From contig NC_080075.1 in the NCBI RefSeq assembly GCF_949987535.1, positions 59,307,636 through 59,371,635 of the forward strand: 64,000 bases of DNA, in the 5' to 3' direction. Both the position numbers and the translations under genes were made by a program. This document shows positions 21,770-33,724 of the stretch, piece by piece (position 1 is the stretch's first letter; each line of letters opens with the position of its first letter). Below the pieces are notes generated by a model, which was not told the DNA's origin, ran no database searches, and was given only the letters and a program-made list of their open reading frames with translations. This stretch comes from Balaenoptera acutorostrata (lineage: Eukaryota; Chordata; Mammalia; Artiodactyla; Balaenopteridae).

Positions 21770-24349
21770 GCCAACACTGTCCTCAACGGTGAAAAACTGA
21801 AACCATTTCCACTAAGATCAGGAACAAGACAAGGTTGCCCACTCTCACCACTATTATTCAACATAGTTTTGGAAGCTTTAGCCACAGCAATCAGAGAAGA
21901 AAAAGAAATAAAAGGAAGCCAAATCAGAAAAGAAGAAGCTGTCACTGTTTGCAGATGACATGATACTGTACATAGAGAATCCTAAAGACGCTACCAGAAA
22001 ACTACTAGAGCTAATCAATGAATTTAGTAAAGTAGCAGGATACAAAATTAATGCACAGAAATCTCTTGCATTCCTATACACCAATGATGAAAAATCTGAA
22101 AGAGAAATTAAGAAAACACTCCCATTTACCATTGCAACAAACAGAATAAAATATCTAGGAATAAACCTACCTAAGGAGACAAAAGACCTGTATGCAGAAA
22201 ATTATAAGACACTGATGAAAGAAATTAAAGATGATACAAATAGATGGAGAGATATACCATGTTCTTGGATGGGAAGAATCAACTTTGTGAAAATGACTCT
22301 ACTACCCAAAGCAATCTACAGATTCAATGCAATCCCTACCAAACTACCACTGGCATTTTTCACAGAACTAGAACAAAAAATTTCACAATTTGTATGGAAA
22401 CACAAAAGACCCCGAATAGCCAAAGCAATCTTGAGAAAGCAAAACGGAGCTGGAGGAATCAGGCTCCCTGACTTCAGACTATACTACAAAGCTACAGTAA
22501 TCAAGACAGGATGGTACTGGCACAAAAACAGAAATATAGATCACTGGAACAGGATAGAAAGCCCAGAGATAAACCCACACACATATGGTCACCTGATCTT
22601 TGATAAAGGAGGCAAGAATATACAGTGGAGAAAAGACAGCCTCTTCAATAATCGGTGCTGGGAAAACTGGACAGCTACATGTAAAAGAATGAAATTAGAA
22701 CACTCCCTAACACCATACACAAAAATAAACTCAAAATGGATTAAAACCTAAATGTAAGGCCAGACACTATCAAACTCTTAGAGGAAAACATAGGCAGAAT
22801 ACTCTATGACATAAATCACAGCAAGATCCTTTTTGACCCACCTCCTAGAGAAATGGAAATAAAAACAAAAATAAACAAATGGGACCTAATGAAACTTAAA
22901 ACCTTTCACACAGCAAAGGAAACCATAAAAAAGACGAAATGACAACCCTCAGAATGGGAGAAAATATTTGCAAATGAAGCAGCTGACAAAGGATTAATCT
23001 CCAAAATTTATAAGCAGCTCATGCAGCTCAGTATCAAAACAAACAAACAACCCAATCCAAAAATGGGCAGAAGACCTAAATAGACATTTCTCCAAAGAAG
23101 ATATACAGATCGCCAACAAACACATGAAAGGATGCTTAACATCATTAATCATTAGAGAAATGCAAATCAAAATTACAATGAGATATCATCTCACACCAGT
23201 CAGAATGGCCATCATCAAAAAATCTACAAACAATAAATGCTGAAAAGGGTGTGGAGAAAAGGGAACCCTCTTGCATTGTTGGTGGGAATGTAAATTGATA
23301 CAGCCACTATGGAGAACAGTAGGGAGGTTCCTTAAAAAACTAAAAATAGAACTACCATACGACCCAGCAATCCCACTACTGGGCACGTACCCTGAGAAAA
23401 CCATAATTCAAAAAAAGTCATGGGGCTTCCCTGGTGGCGCAGTGGTTGAGAATCTGCCTGCCAATGCAGGGGACACGGGTTCGAGCCCTGGTCTGGGAAG
23501 ATCCCACATGCCACAGAGCAACTAGGCCCGTGAGCCACAATTACTGATCCTGCGCGTCTGGAGCCTGTGCTCCGCAACAAGAGAGGCTGCGATAGTGAGA
23601 GGCCCTCACACCGCGATGAAAAGTGGCCCCCACTTGCTGCAACTAGAGAAAGCCCTCGCACAGAAACGAAGACCCAACACAGCCATAAATAAATAAATAG
23701 GTTTAAAAAAAAAAAAAAAAGAGTCATGTACCAAAATGTTCACTGCAGCTCTATTTACAATAGCCAAGACATGGAAGCATCCTAAGTGTCCATCAACAGA
23801 TGAATGGATAAAGAAGATGTGGCACATATATACAATGGTATATTACTCAGCCATAAAAAGAAACAAAATTGAGTTATTTATAGTGAGGTGGATGGACCTA
23901 GAGTCTGTCATACAGAGTGAAGTAAGTCAGAAAGAGAAAAACAAATACCGCATGCTAACACACATATATGGAATTAAAAAAAAAAAAATTCAGAAGGACC
24001 TAGGGGCAAGACGGGAATAAAGACACAGAGAATGGACTTGAGGATACGGGGAGGGGGAAGGGTAAGCTGGGACGAAGTGAGAGAGTGTCATGGACATATA
24101 TACACTACCAAACATAAAATAGATAGCTAGTGGGAAGCAGCCACATAGCACAGGGAGATCAGCTCAGTGCTTTGTGACCACGTAGAGGGGTGGGATAGGG
24201 AAGGTGGGAGGGAGGGAGATGCAAGAAGGAAGAGATATGGGGACATATGTATAACTGATTCACTTTGTTATAAAGCAGAAACTAACACACCATTGTAAAG
24301 CAATTATACTCCAATAAAGATGTTTAAAAAATGCAAAAAAAAAAAAAAA
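21770..24349 (+). mobile_element. 5'-truncated L1 with broken ORF2 C-terminal part and 3' UTR
   Basis: An 11-bp duplication (aagaagggaca) at 21759-21769 and 24350-24360 and an A tail (24334-24349) bound it. It starts inside ORF2, before the reverse-transcriptase motif [13 protein letters not shown] short deletion of about 5 nt near 21938 shifts the frame before the catalytic FADD (about 21951). From the Met at 21960 a 263-codon frame continues and stops at 22749, well before the normal ORF2 end. Downstream ORF2 remnants reach about 24020, followed by the 3' UTR. A CHR SINE splits it at 23423. It is the longest and probably youngest L1 in the window but cannot move by itself. Confidence 0.9.
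23423..23720 (+). mobile_element. CHR-type SINE inside the L1
   Basis: Starts GGGCTTCCCTGGTGGCGCAG and ends in an AAAT/A tail. The flanking direct repeat agtcatg (with ambiguous A's) is at 23416-23422 and 23722-23728, splitting the L1 ORF2 remnant. Confidence 0.92.
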
Positions 24350-24589
24350 AAGAAGGGACACTTTTATCTAAGAATGAAGGGAAGAAGATGAGAGCAGGCC
24401 CACATATTTGTTTTTATACCTAAATTTTTTATCTTGCAAAGCAGGAGACAAGGTCACCTGCTAAGCGGAGCTGGTTAAAGCTTAAGCTGAGTGGCTAAGT
24501 GTGGAATTGTTTATACCATCTGACTCATCACAATGTAGGACATTATAATCATCTTTTAACAAAGTTACATTTTAAATCCCTAATTAGAT

Positions 24590-24695
24590 TGTAAAGTCCT
24601 CTAGAGAAGAAGCTATTTCTTTTTTGTTTTCCTCTACACCTGGAAGTACCACATGTAGCAGTAACTCTCCAAATAGTGGTTGATTTATCATGGCT
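24590..24695 (+). repeat. L2 3'-end fragment
   Basis: Reads agattgtaaagtcctctagag...cctctacacctggaagtaccacatgtagcag...ttgattt, the order of the L2 3' end. Confidence 0.6.
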
Positions 24696-24990
24696 GTACT
24701 TTAGAACCAGCAGCAAAGACAGGATAAAACAAAGGACGAGATAGAAACCCCTATTACCTTAGTGACATGCAGAGGACCGAGGTTGCTTTAGAAGAACAAA
24801 ACCCCCCACATGAGAAGTTTCATTGAGCTGGGAGGAGGATCTAGAAGAAACAATTTCAGCCAATGACTACATGATAGAAAAGACAGGTATCTCTCTCCTA
24901 TTTTCTTCACTACCTTAAATACTTCTTCCTTTTTCAGCTTCTTTTTCTGAATATCCCCCTTTCCTCTTTTGTAACTGGACTCTGAGACCA

Positions 24991-25056
24991 TCTACCTACC
25001 TACCTACCTACCTACCTATCTCGCTGCCTTTCCTCCCCCTCCTCCTCCTCTCTCTG
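24991..25056. repeat. (CTAC)n tetranucleotide repeat followed by CT-rich tract
   Basis: Seven or so CTAC units (24991-25018), then a CCTCCTCCTC pyrimidine tract to about 25055. Confidence 0.85.
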
Positions 25057-25340
25057 CCACAACATGCCTAAAATGAAGTACATTTTTGTTACTGCTGTCT
25101 CAGTTTTAGAGATTTAGCCTAATCAAAAGGTTAGATATTTTTGCACTACTGTGCCTCAACCCAGACTTATTTATTTCACCACTAGATGTTTTTTTTCTTA
25201 TTTTCATAAGTCAATGAGCTCAAATGCTTTTATTTCTCTTAAAAAAAATCCACTTTATTCCCCTCCCTAACTCCTCTCACAAACTCATAACTTTCTACAG
25301 GTATTTAGTCCTAAATTTACTCACATTTTCTCTCTCTCAA

Positions 25341-25366
25341 GCACACACACACACACACACACACAG
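25341..25366. repeat. (AC)n microsatellite
   Basis: An uninterrupted run of about 12 CA units. Confidence 0.9.
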
Positions 25367-25509
25367 TCCTGGTAAATCACTGGCCCTTGGAAGAAAATAT
25401 AGCATGTCTTGCTTTTAAGAATAATATTCTACCATATTAGTTTCTGTTAAAAAAACTGTTCCTGGAACACAAAGTTCATGTGTAACTGAAAACTTATTTA
25501 ATATGCATA

Positions 25510-26045
25510 CACTGGTTAAGAATATAATGCTGGGTTTAGACTATCTGAATTCAAAAACTGGCCTCGCCGTTTACTAAATATATAACCCTGTGGGCTTCTC
25601 AGGTGGCGCAGTGGTTGAGAATCTGCCTGCCAATGCAGCAGACACGGGTTCAAGCCCTGATCCGGGAAGATCCCACATGCTGCGGAGCAACTAAGCCTGT
25701 GCACCACAACTACTGAGCCTGAGCTCTAGAGCCTGTGAGCCACAACTACTGGAGCCCACATGCCACAACTACTGAAGCCTGCATGCCTAGAGCCCATGCT
25801 CCGCAACAAGAGAAGCCACCGCAATGAGAAGCCCACGCACCACAACGAAGAGTAGCCCCCGCTCGCCACAACTATAGAAAGCCTGCGCGCAGCAACGAAG
25901 ACCCAACACAGCCAAAAATAAATAATAATAATAATAATTTAAAAAATAAATGTATAACCCTAGGCAAATTTTTAAACTTCTCCATGCCCCAGTTTCTTCA
26001 TCTTTAAAATGAGGCTAAGAGCACCTAACATAGAAAATTATAGAA
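25510..26045 (+). repeat. MIR SINE remnant, split by a CHR SINE
   Basis: The left part (...tttagactatctgaattc...gtttactaaatatataaccct) continues after the CHR SINE as taggcaaatttttaaacttctccatgcccc...tcatctttaaaatgagg. This is MIR order across the insertion. Confidence 0.75.
25592..25947 (+). mobile_element. CHR-type SINE, long form
   Basis: Starts GGGCTTCTCAGGTGGCGCAG. Long form with an (AAT)n tail. A 14-bp duplication, one mismatch (aaatatataaccct / aaatgtataaccct), is at 25577-25590 and 25948-25961. Confidence 0.92.
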
Positions 26046-26384
26046 AATTTAATAGATAAATCACCAAAGGGCATTTTTAAAAAATGACAGTAAGAACTAA
26101 AATAATTATTAAGATGCTAAAATAAAGGCCTGGTAAACCCACACCTAGATTGCCTTAATTCTTAATGATTAGTAAGATTTGTGGGGTCAGGTACCCAAAT
26201 AGGTCAAAGATTTCCTGAAACAGTCTCAAACATCAGCAGAAAGAGATGCTACATTATTTTACTAATTATTTATTCACTAAATTCCATTTCATCATCAGAA
26301 AGTTAAAAAGACTAAATTGGAATTAGCAGAAAAGATTAAATACACACAAAAACATGTGTTATTTATTTGATAATAACTTTTAAC

Positions 26385-26600
26385 ATTCAGTGAACTTGTA
26401 ATTATATGCCATTCATTGTTAAGAGTTTGAATAAGATGATCTCCAAACCTAAGAAGCATGGATGAGTGGAGGAGAGAGAAACTGTAAACAAATAAATACA
26501 ATAGAGTATAATACAACAGTTGTCCTGATAAATATATACAGAAAGTAGTGGGACCCAAAAAAGGAAGTTAGCCAATTTTTAATGGTGGAGAAGGTCTAGT
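26385..26600 (-). repeat. Probable L2 3'-end fragment, minus strand
   Basis: Reads ...ataatgccattcattg...ctaagaagcatgg...aacaaataaatac, resembling the reverse L2 3' end. Weak. Confidence 0.35.
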
Positions 26601-27584
26601 CTCTGGAACAAGTTATTTTTCTGTTAAAAGAAAAATACCAATGAGAATTTTTTTAAAAGCAATGCAACTGGAGAGCTTACTATGTAAGCCTATTAAACAT
26701 AAGGCAAAAATATAACTTCTAAATAATAAGATTACAGACATAACCCAAATGATATTAGTACTGAATATCAAATATTAAATGATAAACTCTGAGTACATGA
26801 TACTTTTACCTACTTAAAAAAAAATAAAAATAAAAAAAGAGGAGGAGGAGAAAGGGAGAGGAAGAAACCCAGAGGAAACATATCAATTAACAACCACCAG
26901 TTGTATCTACAAAACTCATCAATTTCATTCCTAAAACTATGTAATTGAAGGGCATATGTATTGCAGTGTGTCACACAAAATTGAATTCTTTGACCATGAG
27001 CACGTTTAGGGTTTTTCTTTGTTGGGGAGGGGTAGTCAAAGGAATAGCCTTAACAGGCCCATATCAATTTTGAAAGCAGGTAGGATGTAATTCTTTAAAA
27101 CTGAAAAGGAGAAGGGACACTATTTTACATATTATATAAAACTAAAAGTGGAAAAAGACAGGATTAAACAAGTACAGTACAAGGCCCAAGAAAATCCTGC
27201 TTTCTGAGGGGATTCCCTTTGCTGAACCTCAGAGAAATTGTGTGGGATCCTGCTACTACAATCAAAACTGTATTTTTATACAACTGCCATCCATCACAGG
27301 CCTGAGAATTATCTGCAGTATGTGCATCTTTATTCAGAATTTAAGTGTATCTGGAAGATCTAACAGATTAACTCTTCTTTAAATGACTTTCAGACCAAGC
27401 CCAAACTGACAAGAACTCTCTTTCTAATCCACTTGCAAATAAATGTACCTAGGGCACTCAAACAATGGGAGACCCAATACACTATTAGATAACCATAAAG
27501 GTACACTTTACACATGGCGGTGTAAATCATTAGCACTCATTTGTCACTTAATTTAGGTAGCGTTATTTCTTTAAAAATAAAACA
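26601..27584. other. Intronic sequence; only a purine-rich run
   Basis: A GGAGGAGGAG-type run lies at 26838-26872. Otherwise nothing nameable. Confidence 0.4.
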
Positions 27585-27960
27585 GGGGCTTCCCTGGTGG
27601 TGCAGTGGTTGGGAATCTGCCTGCCAATGCAGGGGACATGGGTTCGAGCCCTGGTCTGAGAAGATCCCACATGCTGTGGAGCAACTAAGCCCGTGCGTCA
27701 CAACTACTGAGCCTGTGCTCTCGAGCCCATAAGCCACAACTACTGAGCCCGCGTGCCACAACTACTGAAGCCCGCCCTCCTAGAGCCCGTGCTCCGCAAC
27801 AAGAGAAGCCACTGCAATGAGAAGCCCGCGCACCGCAACGAAGAGTAGCCCCCGCTCGCTGCAACTAGAGAAAGCCCGCGCACAGTAACAAGGACCCAAC
27901 ACAGCCAAAAATAAATAAAATAAATAAATTTTTAAAAAATTAAAATAAAAATTAAAAAAT
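27585..27960 (+). mobile_element. CHR-type SINE, long form
   Basis: Starts GGGGCTTCCCTGGTGGTGCAG and is long-form, with an A/AT-rich tail. The duplication aaaataaaac occurs at 27575-27584 and 27961-27970, but low complexity makes the exact edge uncertain. Confidence 0.9.
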
Positions 27961-27999
27961 AAAATAAAACAAATTTTTAGATTTCCACAAAATATTTAT

Positions 28000-28130
28000 T
28001 CATTCTACATTTTACTGAGTGACTAATTTGTCAGGCACCATATTAAATCCCAAGGACACAAATTCAAATTCAGTTCTTCCCACTTTGAAAAGTAAAAAAT
28101 TTTAAAGGCAAAAATTAAAAACAGACATAT
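28000..28130 (-). repeat. L2 3'-end fragment, minus strand
   Basis: Reads ...cattttactgagtgactaatttgtcaggcaccatattaaatcccaagg..., the reverse complement of the L2 3' end. Confidence 0.55.
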
Positions 28131-28139
28131 AATGCATAT

Positions 28140-29187
28140 AAGAAATATGTAAATATTGCCTACAGATCAATAAGAAAAGACAACCTAAGAGAAAAAATGT
28201 GAAAAAGATATGAATAGGCAAACTTCTGTTTGTAGGGAAGATGGATCAACCTCACTGCTAATTAGGGACATACAAATTAAAATCACAAGCTACTATTTCA
28301 TATCCATTAGATAAACAAAAACTGTAAATTCTGGCAACACCAAATGTTGGCATCAGAACTTTTATACATTTTGAAGGAAAGTATACATTAATAAACTACT
28401 TGGGCGCAAGATTTACTGAATTTGAAGGTACATTTACTCTACAAGCCAGCAACCCCACTCTCAAAAATAGGCCATGGCCTTGAATAGACATTTCTCCAAA
28501 GAAGATATATAAATTGCCAGTAAGTACATGAAAGAATGTGGAGAAATTAAAACTCTGTGCACTGCTGGTGGAAATGTAAAATCATGTAACTGCTGTGCAA
28601 AACACCCCGGCAGTTCCTCAAAAAGTTAAACATAAATTCAGCAATTCCACTTCTAGGGATATATACCCAAAAGAATTGAAAGCAGGGACTCAAACAGATA
28701 CGTGTGCACCAATGTTCATACCAGATTATTCACAACAGCCAAAAGGTGAAACCACCCAAATGACTACCCACAGATGAATTAATAAACAAAATGTGATGTA
28801 TACATACAATGGAATATTATTCGACCTTAAAAAGGAATAAAATTGACACGAGCTACAACATGGCTTGTAATTATTATGCTAAATAAGTCGGACACAAAAG
28901 GACAAATATTGTATGATTACATTTAAATGAGGTATCTAGAATAGGCAAATTCATAGAGACAAAAAGTAGAACAGAGGTTTACCCGGGCTGGGAAAGGAGG
29001 GGAATGTTGAAATATCATTCAATGAGTATGAAGTTTCTGTTTAGAATGACAAAAAATGTTATGAAAATGGACAGTGGTGATGGTTACACAACACTGTGAA
29101 TTCACAACACTGTGAATTATATACTTAAAAATGGTTAAAATAGTAAACTTTATGTTATGTATATTTTATCACAATAAAAAAAAAAAA
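28140..29187 (+). mobile_element. Old L1M-type LINE fragment (ORF2 end and 3' UTR)
   Basis: Contains ...atagacatttctccaaagaag..., ...gcaattccacttctaggg..., ...tggaatattattcgacc..., then a 3' UTR ending in an A tail at 29173-29187. A 16-bp local duplication (cacaacactgtgaatt) lies at about 29088-29119. No intact frame. Confidence 0.75.
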
Positions 29188-29197
29188 TCACACCACA

Positions 29198-30280
29198 GGA
29201 AACTTCTAAAAATCTTATATGTTCTGGTATAATGTTATAAGTAATAATCCTAGTTATTACTTTAAAATGTATATCTCAGAAATAACTAATTTTCTTGTCA
29301 ACTGCATTATTATGAACTTTCATCAAATCTTTAACCATGGTCATTTTTAAGTCTTTTGTCATTTACAGACAGTTCTGGGTGTACTCTGATGATTTTGCAA
29401 ATATGTTCCTATAAAAGGGTTTCATCTTCAAGAAATTCATGGAAAAGACTCTGACAAGTACAGGTTTCTGGCAACTGACTGTACTGCTGAACTGAATGAA
29501 TAAGCATTTTCAGAACTCTAATGAAAAACTGATGAACTGGGCTTCCCTGGTGGCGCAGTGGTTGAGAATCTGCCTGCTAATGCAGGGGACACGGGTTCGA
29601 GCCCTGGTCTGGGAAGATCCCACATGCCACGGAGCAACTAGGCCCGTGAGCCACAACTACTGAGCCTGCGCGTCTGGAGCCTGTGCTCCGCAACAAGAGA
29701 GGCCGCGATAGTGAGAGGCCCGCGCACCGCGATGAAGAGTGGCCCCCACTTGCCACAACTAGAGAAAGCCCTCGCACAGAAACGAAGACCCAACACAGCC
29801 AAAAATAAATAAATAAATAAATAAATAAATAAGTAAATAAACTCCAATCTCTTTAAAAAAAAAAAAAAAAAAAACTGATGAACTCATAAAAGTGCTAACA
29901 AAAGATCAAGATGAAAAAAAAAATTAATTACATGGGACTGAGTGAACTGATGAGGATGAGTATAATTTTTGTGACTTTCTGTCTGAATTAAAAAAAAAAA
30001 TCCCACAAGGACTCAGAGGCAAAGAATATACAAATCAATTTTCACTGCAAAGTAAAGGAGCTGTTACAGTGGAGGATTACTGGACTGAATGTCAATATTA
30101 TGACATAGTATGAGTGTGTTTCATGTTTGGTAATTGCAATCATTGTTGCTTTTGTTGTGGTCATCCATGTACAATGCTTGGTGTCAGTCTATTTATCTCT
30201 TGTAAAAATAAAATACAGTGTGTGTGTGTGGAAAAAAAAAAAACTTATTGATTGCTTACTAAAAAAAAAAAAAAAAAAAA
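29198..30280 (+). pseudogene. Processed retrocopy of an unidentified mRNA 3' UTR
   Basis: The direct repeat tcacaccaca (29188-29197 and 30281-30290) bounds it. It ends AATAAA (30207-30212), about 20 nt, then two poly(A) blocks (30232-30244 and 30261-30280). After removing the CHR SINE at 29539-29869 and one copy of its duplicated site, about 740 bp remain. These are AT-rich with no sustained frame, like a 3' UTR. The insertion landed in the A tail of the L1 before it. I cannot name the parent gene. Confidence 0.72.
29539..29869 (+). mobile_element. CHR-type SINE inside the retrocopy
   Basis: Starts GGGCTTCCCTGGTGGCGCAG with an (AAAT)n and A tail. A perfect 15-bp duplication (aaaaactgatgaact) is at 29524-29538 and 29870-29884. 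CpG-rich and little diverged. Confidence 0.93.
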
Positions 30281-30324
30281 TCACACCACAAAAAAAAAAT
30301 TACACCACACATAAAACAATCACA

Positions 30325-31035
30325 GTGTGGTATCACTTCACACCCACCAGGACGGTTGCAGTCAAAATGACAATTGGTGTTGGTGAGGCTGTGGAGAAGC
30401 TGAACCCTCGCACACTGCTGCGTGGAATGTAAATGGTGCAACTGCTTTGGAAAACAGTCTGGCAGCTTCTCAAAAAGTTAAACATAGAGTTACCATATGA
30501 CCCAGCAATTCCCTCCTAGATATATACCCAAGAGAAACAAAAAGATATGTCCACACGAAAACTTGCACATGAATGTTCATGGCAGCATTACTCGTAAGAG
30601 CCAAAAAGTAAAAATAACCCAAATGTCCACTGAATGATGAATGGATATTCACTCATGTGGTATAACCATACAATGGAATATTATTTATTTTCAGCCATGA
30701 AAAGGAATGAAATACTAATATATGCTGTAACACAGATGAATCCTGAAAATATGCTAAGTTAAATAAGTCAGTCACATATTGTATGATTCCATTTATATAA
30801 AATGTCCAGAACAGGCAAATGTGTAACAGAAAGTAGACTCATGGTTGCCTATAGATTATAGGAGATGGGGGAAATGGGGAGTGACGGCTGAAAAACAAAG
30901 AATTTCTTCCTTGGGTGATGAAAATGGTCTAAAATTGATTGTAATGAAGGTTGTACAACCCTGGGAATATACTAAAAACCACAGTGTTGTATACTTTAAA
31001 TGTGTGGTATATGAATTATAGTGCAAAAAAGCTAT
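30325..31035 (+). mobile_element. Old L1M-type LINE fragment (ORF2 end and 3' UTR)
   Basis: Reads ...gtggtatcacttcacacccaccagg..., ...catatgacccagcaattccc..., ...tacaatggaatattatttatttt..., ...gtatactttaaatgtgtgg. This is typical L1 order, with no intact frame. Confidence 0.75.
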
Positions 31036-31076
31036 TACCAAACCAACAACAAACCCTTCATTCAATAAGCAACAAA

Positions 31077-31368
31077 GGGCTTCCCTGGTGGCACAGTGGT
31101 TGAGAATCTGCCTGCCAATGCAGGGGACACGGGTTCGAGCCCTGGTCTGGGAAGATCCCACATGCCGCGGAGCGACTAAGCCCGTGAGCCACAACTGCTG
31201 AGCCTGCGCGTCTGGAGCCTGTGCTCCGCAACGGGAGAGGCCACGATAGTGAGAGGCCCGCGCACCGCGATGAAGAGTGGCCCCCACTTGCCGCAACCAG
31301 AGAAAGCCCTCACACAGAAACGAAGACCCAAAACAGCCACAAATAAATAAATAAAATTAAAAAAAAAA
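31077..31368 (+). mobile_element. CHR-type SINE
   Basis: Starts GGGCTTCCCTGGTGGCACAG. The 10-bp duplication aagcaacaaa is at 31067-31076 and 31369-31378. Short form with AAAT/A tail. Confidence 0.92.
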
Positions 31369-31379
31369 AGCAACAAAAA

Positions 31380-32069
31380 CTTTCATTTCATAATTTAAAT
31401 TGTAAATTCCCTTAGAAGGTATAAGTAGAGTTGACATTTTCCCAAAAGTATAAATGACTGGCAGAAGAGCACACTGGGGCATTACTGAGTATGCAAAAAG
31501 GGTACAGGAATCACCTAAATAAGGGTACAAATGAGGGGAAAAAGAGAAGCTGGAGTTGTAGGAACAACTTCAATTTTTTCATAATGTAGCTTACAGCCAG
31601 CATTGCTTAGAAGACTGTTATCTCTATTTACTAAATTGTCCAAAGATTAACAAAAATTTAATGGCCTCTGTAAACAAAGATGTTACTCACTGTAACTAGA
31701 TGTGTTTTAGTGAGGATGTTTTTCATATACTGAGAGAGATCTGGGCTAAGTAGGTCAAAACCTCTCAAATGGTACTCTTGTAATAGGGACAGACTTGTAA
31801 GCAAGGAGAGGAAAGATGACTGGCTAGAGTAAAATTTGTAATTTGTGGCTGAGGACATTTAAGATCTCTTCAAAAACAGAAAGAAAAATGAAATGTTGAG
31901 ATGATGAAACTTCAGCTCCTTTAAAGCATGTCTTTATAAGTGCAAATGGCTTAGCTTCTTCAGTCAGCAGGAGATTGAAAACTAAAATAATTTTTACTGA
32001 TCTTAGGGGCAAATTTTTTTTTAAATGACAACAAATAGTGGCCAGAGTGTTAGGACACAGGCAGTTGTA
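31380..32069. other. Intronic sequence without recognised features
   Basis: AT-rich; no repeat that I can name. Confidence 0.4.
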
Positions 32070-32419
32070 CTGGTGCACTTGTGAACTGCTACGAATTTTC
32101 TGAAAAGTAATCTAGTAATAGCTACTTAAATTAAATAATTAGAATTACACATACATACTCTGATGCAACAACGTATGTAGTATGTATAAACAGACCTAAA
32201 GGTCTACCTAAATGAGATCAGGTGAATGAAATATGGTATCTAAATATGGAATACTGTGCACCATATATCAGTGTAGTATGGACGGCTATCGATCAGCAGT
32301 GGATAAGCGGAAAAGGTTAGTTACCAGTAAGTATAATATAATGCATATCCATTGCACACACACTGTATTTTATGTCCTGCTTTTGAAAAAAACAAATGAC
32401 AAAACCTGTTTATGTATTA
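32070..32419 (+). repeat. Old L1/HAL1-like 3' fragment
   Basis: Reads ...ctgatgcaacaacgtatg...ggtgaatgaaatatggtatctaaatatggaatactgtgc..., in old L1 3' order. Confidence 0.5.
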
Positions 32420-32745
32420 CAGGGGTCAGCTAACTTTTTCTGTAAAGGACCAGAAGGTAAATACTTTAGGCTTTGAAGGTCAAAGATCTCTAATCCAATC
32501 ATCGCACTCTGCCATTGCAGAACAAAAGCAGCCATAGACAGTATCTCTACAAATGAAATATGTTCCAATAAAACTGTATTTATGAACATTGAAATTAGAA
32601 TTTCATATAACTTTCATGTGTCATGAAATATTATGCTTTTGATTTTTTCAACCATTTAAAAATACAAAAAATATTCCTGGTTTACAAGGATGTACATACA
32701 AAAAGAACAGATTTGGTGCAAGAGCCATAGTTTGTCAATCCCCGA
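32420..32745 (+). mobile_element. hAT-type non-autonomous DNA transposon (copy 2 of 4), full length
   Basis: Starts CAGGGGTCAGCTAAC and ends gtttgtcaatcccc, an imperfect terminal inverted repeat. The body contains gttccaataaaact. About 325 bp, longer than copy 1. Confidence 0.75.
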
Positions 32746-33354
32746 TGCAGAAGAATACAAACTAAACTGTTAACAAGAGTTATCTTGTGCAAAGTCTGAC
32801 TTGTTAAAATGAGCAAGTATATATTTATAATTCAAAAATATATAAAATAATTTAAAAAGTATCTCTCTTCTCAAAGGACAGTAATCAGTTTTATTGACAA
32901 AGTAATTTTTATTAATAAGACTAAGAAATGTCTTCTCCATAATCAAAGTAGGTGGCATATTAATTTTATGACTCTATTACTCCATGGCTATAGAGAGAGA
33001 AGAATAAGGAGAAAATAAAGAAGGTAACTTTAAATTTTTTTTAGCCCCAAATTAGAGAATTTGGCATTTCATGATACTTCTTGCTTCAGAGAATAAAATC
33101 TTTGCTTATTTATAGTGAGGGTTCTTAAGCTGGTAGAAATGATAAAGTTCTACAACAAAGAACAGAAACATAGTATCTGAGGAAAAATATGAGACTACTC
33201 AACCAGAGTTCTATGAGAGGATAAATATGCTCACATTTTCAGAAAAACCTTCCTAGGCTTCCCATAATAGAGCATATTTTAAAAAAATCACCAACACGTA
33301 GTATTCAAAGGATTTGATATTGTGAATAAGGAACTGACTGAGAGACATAAAAAA

Positions 33355-33475
33355 AGTTATTTTCCAAGCTTCTATCATATGCTCACCACTGTATTGGGTC
33401 TATGGTAGGATATTAAAGTGACGTAAGAGATAGTCCTTACCCTCAAGGAGCTTTCAAAGATGCAAAAATCCTAAA
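33355..33475 (-). repeat. L2 3'-end fragment, minus strand
   Basis: Reads ...cttctatcatatgctcaccactgtattggg...cttaccctcaaggagcttt, the reverse of the L2 3' end. Confidence 0.6.
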
Positions 33476-33653
33476 GAAAATATTAGCAAACCGAACGCAA
33501 TAATATATTAAAAGGATAATAAATCACAGTCAAGTTGAATGTATTGCAATCAACTGATGAAATTTATCACATTAACAGAAAATAAGATCATGTTCATTTC
33601 AACAAAGACATTTCGTAAAATTTAATATCCATTCAAAACAAAAATATTAAAAT

Positions 33654-33721
33654 ACTATGAATAGAAGGAAACATTCTTAATCTGATAACTATGAATAGAA
33701 AGGAACATTCTTAATCTGATG
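33654..33721. repeat. 34-bp tandem duplication
   Basis: The unit actatgaatagaa... occurs at 33654-33687 and 33688-33721 with three mismatches. Confidence 0.85.
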
Positions 33722-33724
33722 AAA

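Noticed and set aside
21960..22751. 263-codon frame, the longest in the window
   Set aside because: It is L1 ORF2 remnant sequence after a frameshift, not a host gene.
24991..25056. CRISPR-like or other array
   Set aside because: Repeat unit is 4 bp without spacers: an ordinary microsatellite in a mammalian genome.
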